Below the pieces are notes generated by a model. It was not told the DNA's origin. It made no database searches and was given only the letters and a program-made list of their open reading frames with translations. This document shows positions 1 through 6,168 of a stretch of DNA of 6,998 nucleotides, piece by piece. Made by a program: the position numbers and the translations under genes. The stretch is from an uncultured Senegalimassilia sp. (GTDB lineage: Bacteria > Actinomycetota > Coriobacteriia > Coriobacteriales > Eggerthellaceae): positions 1 through 6,998 of the forward strand of contig NZ_CAKTYH010000103.1 in assembly GCF_934632265.1 (NCBI RefSeq), written 5' to 3'. Every line of letters starts with the position of its first letter. The first letter of the stretch is position 1.

Positions 1-1
1 G

Positions 2-2533
2 GAGCGGGCCGATGCCAAGCGTCACCAGGCCGAGGCCGAGCGCGCCCGTCGCGAGGCCGTCGAGCAGGAGCGCGCCGCCCGCGAGGCCGAGCGCGCCAAG
101 CGCGCCGAGGAGGGCGGCTCCGCTGCCAAGCCCGCGGCGGTCAAGCCGCAGGCCAAGAAGGTGACCAACAACCCCTTCGAGAGCCTGGCAAGCCAGATCG
201 AATCCGAGAAGGAGCGCGTGGCCCGCGAGGCCGCCGAGCGCAAGGCCCGCGCCCGCGCTGCGGCCATGGCCAAGGAAGTCGCCAAGAAGCAGGCCGTCGA
301 AGAGGCCCTGCGCAACCGCAATTCCAAGGGCACGGCCCACAAGCCGGCGGCCGCCGCGCCCAAGCGCCAGGCCCCGGTGCTCGGCACCCGCAAGTCCAGC
401 TTCGATAGCCTGCTCTCCCAGATCGAGTCCGAGAAGCAGCGCATCGAGAAGCAGAAGGCCGAGCAGCCCGCACGCGGCGCGGATGCCAACAAGCAGCAGC
501 GCGGCGCCCGCAAGCACGGCAAGAAGGGCATGCACGTCGAGCAGCACGTGCCCGAGCTCGAGCAGCAGGCGTCGGGCGAGGACCGCTACGCCCAGATGGC
601 CGTGAAGGCCGAGGAGCTGCAGCGCGACAAGGTGCTCGCCGAGGCGCGCGCCGCCGTCGCCGCCGCCAACTCCCATGAGGGCGAGGGCCGCCGTAAGAAG
701 CGCAAGCAGAAGCGCGAGGCCGAGGCCCGCGAGCGCATGGAGATGGAGGCCATCGAGCGCGGCCTCGATCCCAGCCTCGTGCTCGACGATTCCGTCGTCG
801 AGATCCCGCAGGGTTCCACCGTGGCCAAGTTCGCCGAGCTTCTCGGCGTGCAGCCCAACGACGTCATCAAACGCCTGTTCATGCTCGGCCAGGTGCTCAC
901 GCTCACGCAGTCCATGTCCGACGAGCTCGTTGAGCTCATCGCCGACGACATGGGCCGCAAGGTGCGCGTCGTGTCCCCTGAAGAGGAGTTCGCTATCGTC
1001 TACCACGACAGCGACGAGGACCTCAAGCCGCGTCCGCCCGTCGTCACCGTCATGGGCCACGTCGACCACGGCAAGACGTCGCTGCTCGACGCTATCCGCC
1101 ACACCGGCGTCGCCGAGGGCGAGGCCGGCGGCATCACCCAGCACATCGGCGCCTCGGTCGTGCGCATCGGCGATCGCCAGATCACCTTCATCGACACGCC
1201 CGGTCATGAGGCCTTCACGGCCATGCGCGCTCGCGGCGCCCAGGTGACCGACGTCATCGTCCTGGTCGTCGCCTCCGACGACGGCGTCATGCCGCAGACC
1301 ATCGAGGCCATCAACCACGCAAAGGCCGCCAACGTGCCGATCGTGGTCGCCGTCAACAAGATCGACAAGCCCGGCGCCAACCCCGACCGTGTGCGCCAGG
1401 AGCTCGTCGAGTACGGTGTCATCCCTGAGGACTGGGGCGGACAGAACATGTTCGTCAACGTCTCGGCGAAGAAGAAGCTGCACATCGACGACCTGCTCGA
1501 GACCATCCTGCTGCAGGCCGACGTGCTCGAGCTTCGCGCCAACCCCGATGCGCTGGCTTCCGGCTTCGTCATCGAGGCCAACCTCGACAAGGGCCGCGGC
1601 CCTGTTGCCACGGTGCTCGTGCAGCGCGGCACGCTGCATCCGGGCGACACCGTCGTCGCCGGCACGTCCTATGGCCGTGTCCGCGCCCTGGTGGACCCGC
1701 GTGGCCAGCATGTCGAGGGCGCCGCGCCTTCCTACCCGGTTGAGATCCTGGGCCTGAACAGCGTCCCGGTCGCCGGCGACGAGTTCCGCGTGTTCGAGGA
1801 CGAGCGCGATGCCCGCAAGCTGGCGGAGGAGCGTGCGCTGCGTGCACGCTTGGCCGAGCAGGAGACCAAGTCGCACATGAACCTGGACGACCTGTTCAAC
1901 CGCATCGAGGAGGGCAAGCAGACCGACCTGAACCTCATCGTGAAGGCCGACGTGCAGGGCTCCATCGAGGCGCTGCGCGACGCGTTCAACAAGATGGACC
2001 AGTCCGAGGTCAAGATCAACATCGTGCACTCCGCGGTCGGCGGCATCACCGAGACCGACGTTACGCTGGCTGCGGCCTCCGACGCCATCATCATCGGCTT
2101 CAACGTGCGCCCGACCGGCAAGTCCAAGCAGCAGGCTGAGAAGGAGAAGGTCGACATCCGCCTGTACCGCGTCATCTACCAGGCCATCGAGGACATCAAC
2201 GCGGCTCGCGTGGGTCTGCTCAAGCCCGAGATCGTCGAGGAGGACACCGGTACCGCCGAGGTTCGCGAGACCTTCAAGGTCCCGAAGGTGGGCACCATCG
2301 CCGGTTGCTACATCACCGACGGCGAGCTGCACCGCGACGACAAGATCCGCCTCGTGCGCGAAGGCACCGTCATCTTCGAGGGCGAGCTTGCATCCCTGAA
2401 GCGCTTCAAGGACGACGTGAAGGCCGTCAAGCAGGGCTACGAGTGCGGTATCGGCATTGCCGGTTACCAGGACCTCAAGGTCGGCGACACCATCGAGGGC
2501 TACACCATCAAGGAAGTTGAGCGTACCGAGTAA
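2..2533 (+). CDS. infB: Translation initiation factor IF2, 5'-truncated by window edge
   Basis: IF2 is the cytoplasmic GTPase that brings fMet-tRNA to the 30S subunit and promotes 50S joining. The frame is open from base 2 with no start needed inside the window; the GTG at 161 is an internal Val codon with no Shine-Dalgarno sequence, so the N-terminus lies upstream. Visible are 843 residues. Positions 2 to about 790 encode a long, charged Ala/Glu/Arg/Lys-rich segment, probably helical, containing a duplicated motif (176-211 and 401-436). An IF2_N-type domain follows at about 794-970. The GTPase domain has G1 GHVDHGKT (1055-1078), G2 GGITQHIG (1127-1150), G3 DTPGHEAF (1193-1216), G4 NKID (1355-1366) and G5 SAK (1463-1471). 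Domain II lies at about 1559-1690, the IF2-specific domain III ([12 protein letters not shown]) at about 1925-2165, and the tRNA-binding C-terminal beta-barrel (ending in YECGIGI and beyond) at about 2250-2520. All GTPase motifs are intact. Third-position G/C bias is strong, as expected of a highly expressed gene. Confidence 0.98.
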   Translation, partial: ERADAKRHQAEAERARREAVEQERAAREAERAKRAEEGGSAAKPAAVKPQAKKVTNNPFESLASQIESEKERVAREAAERKARARAAAMAKEVAKKQAVEEALRNRNSKGTAHKPAAAAPKRQAPVLGTRKSSFDSLLSQIESEKQRIEKQKAEQPARGADANKQQRGARKHGKKGMHVEQHVPELEQQASGEDRYAQMAVKAEELQRDKVLAEARAAVAAANSHEGEGRRKKRKQKREAEARERMEMEAIERGLDPSLVLDDSVVEIPQGSTVAKFAELLGVQPNDVIKRLFMLGQVLTLTQSMSDELVELIADDMGRKVRVVSPEEEFAIVYHDSDEDLKPRPPVVTVMGHVDHGKTSLLDAIRHTGVAEGEAGGITQHIGASVVRIGDRQITFIDTPGHEAFTAMRARGAQVTDVIVLVVASDDGVMPQTIEAINHAKAANVPIVVAVNKIDKPGANPDRVRQELVEYGVIPEDWGGQNMFVNVSAKKKLHIDDLLETILLQADVLELRANPDALASGFVIEANLDKGRGPVATVLVQRGTLHPGDTVVAGTSYGRVRALVDPRGQHVEGAAPSYPVEILGLNSVPVAGDEFRVFEDERDARKLAEERALRARLAEQETKSHMNLDDLFNRIEEGKQTDLNLIVKADVQGSIEALRDAFNKMDQSEVKINIVHSAVGGITETDVTLAAASDAIIIGFNVRPTGKSKQQAEKEKVDIRLYRVIYQAIEDINAARVGLLKPEIVEEDTGTAEVRETFKVPKVGTIAGCYITDGELHRDDKIRLVREGTVIFEGELASLKRFKDDVKAVKQGYECGIGIAGYQDLKVGDTIEGYTIKEVERTE
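176..211 (+). repeat. IF2 N-terminal motif repeat, copy 1
   Basis: This segment encodes [12 protein letters not shown]. It matches copy 2 ([12 protein letters not shown], 401-436) at 9 of 12 residues, 225 nt (75 codons) apart and in the same frame. Each copy runs into a charged, probably helical stretch. The copies lie in the poorly conserved N-terminal extension of IF2, so the match is not explained by the core IF2 fold. More copies may lie upstream of the window. Confidence 0.8.
401..436 (+). repeat. IF2 N-terminal motif repeat, copy 2
   Basis: This segment encodes [12 protein letters not shown] and is the partner of the copy at 176-211. The DNA of the two copies differs mostly at synonymous or conservative positions (for example, Glu to Asp at motif position 2). 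This fits an old duplication or a repeated short linear motif held by selection. The function is unknown. Confidence 0.8.
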
Positions 2534-2536
2534 TCA

Positions 2537-2563
2537 GCGTAGCCGCCTGCGAAGGCGGCACGC
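2537..2563 (+). other. Stem-loop with GNRA tetraloop just after the infB stop
   Basis: GCCGCCT (2542-2548) pairs perfectly with AGGCGGC (2553-2559) across a GCGA loop, which fits the stable GNRA class. The stem extends by GCGT (2537-2540) pairing with ACGC (2560-2563), with A2541 bulged. It begins 3 nt after the infB stop codon. No T-run follows, so it is not a typical intrinsic terminator. It may protect or define an infB mRNA 3' end, act as a processing site, or be part of a weak Rho-type attenuation region. The structure was read by eye; the function is inferred. Confidence 0.6.
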
Positions 2564-2576
2564 CCTCGGCGCATGA

Positions 2577-2670
2577 AAGGGCTCCGGTGCTCGAACCGGC
2601 CCGGTCCGCAAGGCAGGTACCGTGCGTACCCGTCTTGCGGTGACGGGGCGGATTCGAGGCCGGAGCCCTT
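2577..2670. repeat. Long imperfect palindrome / extended hairpin between infB and rbfA
   Basis: The arms fold almost end to end. AAGGGCTCCGG (2577-2587) pairs with CCGGAGCCCTT (2660-2670), 11 bp without mismatch. CTCGAA (2590-2595) pairs with TTCGAG (2653-2658). CC (2596-2597) pairs with GG (2650-2651) and GCCC (2599-2602) with GGGC (2646-2649). CCGCAAG (2606-2612) pairs with CTTGCGG (2634-2640), and GGTAC (2616-2620) pairs with GTACC (2626-2630) around a 5-nt loop. Only small bulges and internal loops interrupt it. No T-tract follows, so it is not a canonical terminator. It could be a structured RNA (leader, processing site or small RNA) or a palindromic repeat unit inserted in the gap. No known RNA family was recognised. 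Confidence 0.75.
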
Positions 2671-2691
2671 CTCGCTACCTTCGAGGTGCCC

Positions 2692-2697
2692 TATACT
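2692..2697 (+). promoter_or_regulatory. Possible -10 box of an internal promoter for rbfA
   Basis: TATACT resembles the sigma-70-type -10 consensus TATAAT (5 of 6) and stands out in a GC-rich gap. The best -35 candidate at 17-bp spacing is TTCTCG (2669-2674), a poor match that overlaps the 3' foot of the long palindrome. A start near 2704 would give rbfA a leader of about 33 nt free of the upstream hairpins. Support is limited to one box. Confidence 0.3.
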
Positions 2698-2722
2698 TCA
2701 TGTATCCAAACCTGACCCTTCA

Positions 2723-2728
2723 GAGGAG
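2723..2728 (+). promoter_or_regulatory. Ribosome binding site of rbfA
   Basis: GAGGAG lies 8 nt before the ATG at 2737. It is a strong Shine-Dalgarno match and fixes the rbfA start. Confidence 0.8.
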
Positions 2729-2736
2729 CTGTATCT

Positions 2737-3147
2737 ATGAAGCAAGGTTCCACCAACCGTAAAGTAAATCAGCAGGCGCGCGAGGTCATCGCGTCCATCC
2801 TGCTCTTCGAGATTTCCGACCCGCGCTTGTCGCTCGTCACCATCACGGGCTGCGAGGTCAGCTATGACCGCAGCGTCTGCAACGTCTTCTATACCGCCGA
2901 TCGCGGCGAGTACGCGGACGTCGCCGCGGCCTTCGAGAAGGCCTCCGGCCGCATCCGCTCGCTCATGGCTCGTCAGCTTTCCTGGCGCGTCGCACCGGCG
3001 TTGCGCTTTATCTTGGACAAGTCCGTGGACGAAGCCGAGCGCATCGCATCGGCGCTCGAGCGCGATGCCGAGCGCAATCGCGAGTCTGCCGCCATCGCCG
3101 CTGAGCGCGAGGCTATCGAGGCAGCTGAAGAAACCGACCAGGAATAG
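2737..3147 (+). CDS. rbfA: 30S ribosome-binding factor RbfA
   Basis: RbfA is a small KH-like protein that binds immature 30S subunits and helps 16S rRNA 5'-end maturation. The 136-residue product starts at an ATG with a well-placed GAGGAG. Family signatures are visible: an N-terminal helix (NQQAREVIASIL, 11-22), the segment ISDPRLSLVTITGCEVSYD (26-44), the strand SVCNVFYT (46-53), and the C-terminal motif APALRFILDKSVDEAERI (86-103). Residues from about 106 to 136 form an acidic, Ala/Glu-rich tail beyond the conserved core, as such tails often do in this family. It follows infB as in many bacteria, but after an unusually structured 203-nt gap, and is followed 15 nt later by nrnA. Identification is secure from both motifs and position. 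Confidence 0.95.
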   Translation: MKQGSTNRKVNQQAREVIASILLFEISDPRLSLVTITGCEVSYDRSVCNVFYTADRGEYADVAAAFEKASGRIRSLMARQLSWRVAPALRFILDKSVDEAERIASALERDAERNRESAAIAAEREAIEAAEETDQE

Positions 3148-3148
3148 C

Positions 3149-3155
3149 GGAGGAG
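3149..3155 (+). promoter_or_regulatory. Ribosome binding site of the nrnA-type gene
   Basis: GGAGGAG begins 2 nt after the rbfA stop codon and ends 7 nt before the ATG at 3163. It is a near-consensus Shine-Dalgarno sequence that fixes this start and suits immediate re-initiation after rbfA. Confidence 0.8.
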
Positions 3156-3162
3156 CGCCGCT

Positions 3163-4161
3163 ATGACCGTAACCCCCCAAACGAATTGCACCCTTGAGCA
3201 GTTGGCTGCTGCATTGCGTCCGCTCGACGATTTCGTCATCTGCGGCCACGTCAGCCCCGACGGCGATTGCCTGGGTTCCCAGCTCGGTCTTGCAGCCGCG
3301 TTGCGTCAGCTCGGCAAGCGCGTGACCTGCGTGCTGGTCAAGGATGAGCCTATCGAGGCGAACCTTGCCCAGCTGCTGCCGGGAGCCGCCGATATGGTGC
3401 CGGCATGCGAGTACGATGGCCCGGTCGGCGCGTTCGTCGGCGTGGACGTTCCCACGCGCGAGCGTATCGGCCAGGCGGCGTGCGGCATCCTCGACCGTGC
3501 GGCGGCCTCGTTCACCATCGACCACCATGCGGTCGATGAGCGCATGTGCGAAATGGCCTACGTGGACCCCGATGCCGCTTCCACCACCTTGCTCATCTGG
3601 GAGCTTGCGGGGCTGCTGGGCGTTTCCCGTTCCGGCGACCTTGTTACGTGCTGCTACACAGGCTTGGTCACCGATACCGGGCGCTTCCAGTATCAAAACA
3701 CCGACGCGCGTTGCATGCGCTTGGCCTCGCAAATGGTCGAGCAGGGCGCCGACCCGGCATCCATTTCGCGCGCGGTATTCCAGAACCGCTCGCTTGCCTC
3801 TATGCAGCTTGAGGCCCAGGCGATCTCGCGTGCGGAGTTCCATGAGCGGGAAGGGTTCGCCATCAGCTACCTCACGCTTGAGGATTTTGCGCGCTTCGGC
3901 GCCGTCAAATCGGACGCCGAGCCGGTCATCAACGCGCTGCGTTCCATCGCCGGCGTCAACGTCGCCTGCATGCTTCGCAAACATGAGGATTGCATCCGCG
4001 GGAGCCTTCGCGCTAAAGATGATACCGATGTCTCCGCTATCGCCCGCAGCTTCGGCGGCGGCGGGCATGTTGCCGCGGCAGGCTTCACCATGCATGGCAG
4101 CATGCAGGAAGCCGTCGATCAGGTTCGTGCGGCGCTGCAAGAGGCGGTGCGCGCCAGGTGA
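3163..4161 (+). CDS. nrnA: DHH/DHHA1 phosphoesterase, NrnA-type oligoribonuclease/pAp phosphatase
   Basis: The 332-residue product has the usual NrnA length. Members of this family degrade 2-5 nt RNAs, and many also remove the 3' phosphate of pAp; some act on cyclic dinucleotide breakdown products, so the exact substrate here is inferred. The metal-binding DHH domain shows motif I GHVSPDGDCLGS (28-39, with H29, D33, D35), motif II GVDVP with D95, motif III IDHH (119-122) and motif IV TDTGRF (170-175). The C-terminal DHHA1 substrate-binding domain carries GGGGHVAAAGF (298-308). All expected metal ligands are present. The gene sits between rbfA and truB, a common arrangement in Actinomycetota and Firmicutes. 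Its stop codon overlaps the truB GTG start by 4 nt, which suggests coupled translation. The DHH assignment is certain; the symbol is slightly less so. Confidence 0.9.
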   Translation: MTVTPQTNCTLEQLAAALRPLDDFVICGHVSPDGDCLGSQLGLAAALRQLGKRVTCVLVKDEPIEANLAQLLPGAADMVPACEYDGPVGAFVGVDVPTRERIGQAACGILDRAAASFTIDHHAVDERMCEMAYVDPDAASTTLLIWELAGLLGVSRSGDLVTCCYTGLVTDTGRFQYQNTDARCMRLASQMVEQGADPASISRAVFQNRSLASMQLEAQAISRAEFHEREGFAISYLTLEDFARFGAVKSDAEPVINALRSIAGVNVACMLRKHEDCIRGSLRAKDDTDVSAIARSFGGGGHVAAAGFTMHGSMQEAVDQVRAALQEAVRAR

Positions 4162-5171
4162 AGCGAGGAGAATCCGGGCTGTCGCTCGTAGTGGGCGTCG
4201 ACAAGCCCAGCGGCATGACGTCGCATGACGTCGTCAATCGCTGCCGCCGCATCTTCGGCGAGAAACGCGTCGGGCATACGGGCACGCTCGATCCGCTTGC
4301 CAGCGGCGTGCTGCCCATCTGCATTGGGCCCGCCACCAGGTTGGGCGCATACCTCACCAGGCATGATAAGGCTTATCGGGCCACCATCGCGTTCGGCGTG
4401 GGAACCGATACCGACGATTGCGAGGGCACGGTGACGCGTACCGGCGAAGCGCCGGTGGAAGTCGGTGACCGCAGCTTTGCCGAGCAAACCGTAGCCAAGA
4501 TGCTCGGGCCTCAGAAGCAGATGCCGCCGGCGTATTCCGCCATCAAGGTCAACGGCAAGAAATCCTACGAGGCCGCTCGTGAAGGCCATATCATCGAGCT
4601 GACTCCGCGCGATATCGAGGTGTATTCGGCTAAGCTCATAGCCGTTCGTCCGGGTGTAGGCGAGCAGCTTCCCGAGTGGGACGTGGAGTTCCGTGTTTCG
4701 AAGGGCACCTATATCCGCGCGTTGGCGCGCGATCTGGGCCATAAGATCGGCTGCCCGGCACATCTGTCTGCGCTGAGGCGCTTGGAGGTCGGCGGCCTCA
4801 CGCTTGACGAATGCGTGCCGCTCGAGGCGCTCGAGGAGCTGAAGCTTCGAGCCGCCTTGGATCCGGTGCGGCTTTTGGGCGTGCGCTTCGCCTACGTCGA
4901 GGGCCCTGCTGCCCAGGCCGTCGGCAACGGCAACGCGCTTCGCGCGGCCGATTGCCAGCTGTTCGAGCGCAGGCGTACCACGGCCCAGGCCGAGATGTGC
5001 GCGTGCACCGCCGGCGTGCGCGAGAGCGCGCAACCGCCGCAAAAGGGCGAGGTTATCGCGGTCATCAGCCAAAACAAGGTTGTGGCCTTGTATCAGTACG
5101 ACAGCAGGCGTGCATCGTTCAAGGCATGCTGCGTGTTTCAAACGGGGGTGCTTCGTGGCGCAGATCTTTAA
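4158..5171 (+). CDS. truB: tRNA pseudouridine(55) synthase TruB
   Basis: TruB converts U55 in the T-loop of tRNAs to pseudouridine. The 337-residue product has the motif DKPSGMTSHDVV (15-26), the catalytic loop GHTGTLDPLASGVL (39-52) with catalytic Asp45, the Tyr of KAYRATI (Tyr73) that stacks on the target base, MPPAYSAIKVNGKKSYEAA (122-140), and SKGTYIRALARDLG (181-194). A C-terminal region from about 231 to 337, ending in a GEVIAVISQNKVVALYQYD-like segment, fits a PUA-type RNA-binding domain. The GTG at 4158 is chosen because it overlaps the nrnA stop as GTGA and keeps the frame, but its upstream Shine-Dalgarno sequence is weak (AAGAGG, 13 nt away). A stronger GAGGAG (4165-4170) lies inside the reading frame, so the true start could be slightly downstream. 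The 3' end overlaps ribF by 17 nt. Confidence 0.95.
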   Translation: MKRGESGLSLVVGVDKPSGMTSHDVVNRCRRIFGEKRVGHTGTLDPLASGVLPICIGPATRLGAYLTRHDKAYRATIAFGVGTDTDDCEGTVTRTGEAPVEVGDRSFAEQTVAKMLGPQKQMPPAYSAIKVNGKKSYEAAREGHIIELTPRDIEVYSAKLIAVRPGVGEQLPEWDVEFRVSKGTYIRALARDLGHKIGCPAHLSALRRLEVGGLTLDECVPLEALEELKLRAALDPVRLLGVRFAYVEGPAAQAVGNGNALRAADCQLFERRRTTAQAEMCACTAGVRESAQPPQKGEVIAVISQNKVVALYQYDSRRASFKACCVFQTGVLRGADL

Positions 5172-6078
5172 AGCCGACGAAACGTTCGATCGCGGGTATT
5201 TCCAAGGAGCCTCATGCGCGTTCGGCGTGTTCGATGGCGTGCATCAGGGTCATCGGTTCCTGCTATCCTGCGCTCAGGATACCGCACGTGAAAACGGCGG
5301 GAAGTCCATCGCGCTCACGTTCGACATCGATCCCGACGAGATGTTCCATGCGCAGCGCCTTCGCAAGCTCATGTCGAACCAGGAGCGCTTGGAGATGCTT
5401 GCGCAAACCGGCGTCGATGCGGTGGTCGCCCTTCCGTTCACGCGTGAATTTGCGGCAAGTTCGCCCGAGGAGTTTTTGGTCCGCACGTTCGGCACCGGCG
5501 TTCCGGCGCATCTGCATGTGGGCTTCGATTTCCATTTCGGCGCGAAAGCCGCCGGCGCCGTGCCGGAATTGTGCGATTGGGCCGATAAGCACGGCATGCA
5601 GGTGCACGCGCACGATCTGAAAAGCGAGGACGGTGCGCCTATCACCGCCACGCGCATCCGCCTGCTGCTGGCCGATGGCAAGATCGACGAGGCGAATCAT
5701 CTGCTCGGGCGCCCGTATTTCATGACGGGCATCGTGCGTCCCGGTCGCGGCGAGGGCGCCGATATGGGCATCCGCACCGCCAACCTCGAGGTCCCCGATC
5801 AGATGCGCCCGCTTTCCGACGGCGTGTACGCAGCGTATGCGCATGTCGATGGCAAGCGTTACAAGGCTGCGGTGAACGTGGGCGTGGCGGCGACGTTCGC
5901 CGATCGGGCCACGGCAACCTGCGAGGTCCACATCCTCGATTTCGATGGCGATATCTACGGTCAGTACATGAAGGTGGAGTTCATGAAGTGGCTCCGTCCG
6001 ATGCGTGCCTTCGACGATATCTCCGAGCTCATCGCCGCCGTGCAGGCCAACATCGATTGGGTGCGCGAGAACCTGTAG
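5155..6078 (+). CDS. ribF: Bifunctional riboflavin kinase / FAD synthetase RibF
   Basis: RibF phosphorylates riboflavin to FMN and adenylylates FMN to FAD. Start GTG 5155 is preferred: it is preceded by GGGGGTG (5144-5150), gives 307 residues (normal for RibF), and places the nucleotide-binding motif near the N-terminus. Upstream in-frame starts (for example TTG 5080) would add residues encoded inside truB and unlike the family. The FAD-synthetase domain has GVFDGVHQGH (24-33), LTFDIDPDE (54-62), VGFDFHFG (122-129) and ITATRIR (163-169, equivalent to ISSTRIR). The kinase domain begins near LGRPY (184-188), with GIRTANL (205-211), DGVYAAY (222-228), NVGVAATF (241-248) and EVHILDF (257-263), which includes the likely catalytic Glu257. 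Deviations are Arg207 where the family usually has Pro in GFPTANL, and DIDPDE in place of the common DPHP. The gene ends the operon before a strong terminator. Confidence 0.94.
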   Translation: MAQIFKADETFDRGYFQGASCAFGVFDGVHQGHRFLLSCAQDTARENGGKSIALTFDIDPDEMFHAQRLRKLMSNQERLEMLAQTGVDAVVALPFTREFAASSPEEFLVRTFGTGVPAHLHVGFDFHFGAKAAGAVPELCDWADKHGMQVHAHDLKSEDGAPITATRIRLLLADGKIDEANHLLGRPYFMTGIVRPGRGEGADMGIRTANLEVPDQMRPLSDGVYAAYAHVDGKRYKAAVNVGVAATFADRATATCEVHILDFDGDIYGQYMKVEFMKWLRPMRAFDDISELIAAVQANIDWVRENL

Positions 6079-6109
6079 CGTTTGCCGAGCGCCCCCTTCG
6101 TTTAAACAA

Positions 6110-6145
6110 AAAAAAGAAGCGACCCGATCGGGTCGCTTCTTTTTT
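6110..6145. terminator. Bidirectional intrinsic terminator between ribF and gdhA
   Basis: A perfect 36-bp palindrome is centred at 6127/6128. Its GC-rich core, GAAGCGACCCGA (6116-6127), pairs with its exact complement at 6128-6139, and the core is flanked by six A on the left and six T on the right. On the plus strand the T-run (6140-6145) ends the ribF transcript; on the minus strand eight A residues (6108-6115) give the U-tract for gdhA. Because the centre is GATC, the real RNA loop is probably 4 nt with a 16-bp stem. It starts 31 nt after the ribF stop and 24 nt beyond the gdhA stop. Confidence 0.95.
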
Positions 6146-6168
6146 AGCAGTGATATGGGCGGTTTCCC

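Noticed and set aside
161..163. GTG as an infB start or an internal start for a short IF2 isoform
   Set aside because: The frame is open to the window edge with IF2-like N-terminal composition, and the bases before the GTG (GGCCAAGAAG) give no good Shine-Dalgarno sequence. Internal IF2 starts exist in E. coli, but nothing here supports one.
675..1247. Plus-strand frame of 190 codons inside infB
   Set aside because: It overlaps the intact IF2 GTPase domain in another frame and is rich in Arg, Ser and Ala, as off-frame reading of GC-rich DNA gives.
2537..2670. Intrinsic terminator after infB
   Set aside because: Neither hairpin is followed by a T-run, and the downstream genes are operon partners with good ribosome binding sites. 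Termination, if any, would need another mechanism.
2575..2672. A tRNA or tRNA-like gene on the minus strand (GGTTCGAG-like T-loop and complementary 7-bp ends)
   Set aside because: The ends can pair and a TTCGA motif is present, but there is no D-arm, anticodon arm or correct spacing. The inner sequence folds as one long stem instead of a cloverleaf.
2698..4140. 480-codon open frame on the minus strand opposite rbfA and nrnA
   Set aside because: It covers two well-identified genes almost exactly antisense. Long antisense frames are expected in GC-rich genes, whose codon bias removes stop codons on the opposite strand. The translation resembles no family I recognise, and no ribosome binding site supports it.
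4213..4232. Tandem direct repeat GCATGACGTC x2 in truB
   Set aside because: It encodes the conserved M-T-S-H-D-V segment of TruB, so the repeat is explained by the protein sequence and chance codon choice.
4119..5141. 340-codon open frame on the minus strand opposite truB
   Set aside because: This is a shadow of truB from the same codon bias. The product lacks recognisable motifs, while the plus-strand protein carries all TruB motifs.
5080..5154. Upstream extension of ribF from TTG 5080
   Set aside because: The extra 25 residues are unlike RibF N-termini and lie entirely within truB, whereas GTG 5155 has a Shine-Dalgarno-like GGGGGTG and gives the family's normal length.
6100..6107. GTTTAAAC 8-bp palindrome beside the terminator
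   Set aside because: A single short AT-rich palindrome next to the A-tract has no context suggesting an operator, so it is treated as chance.
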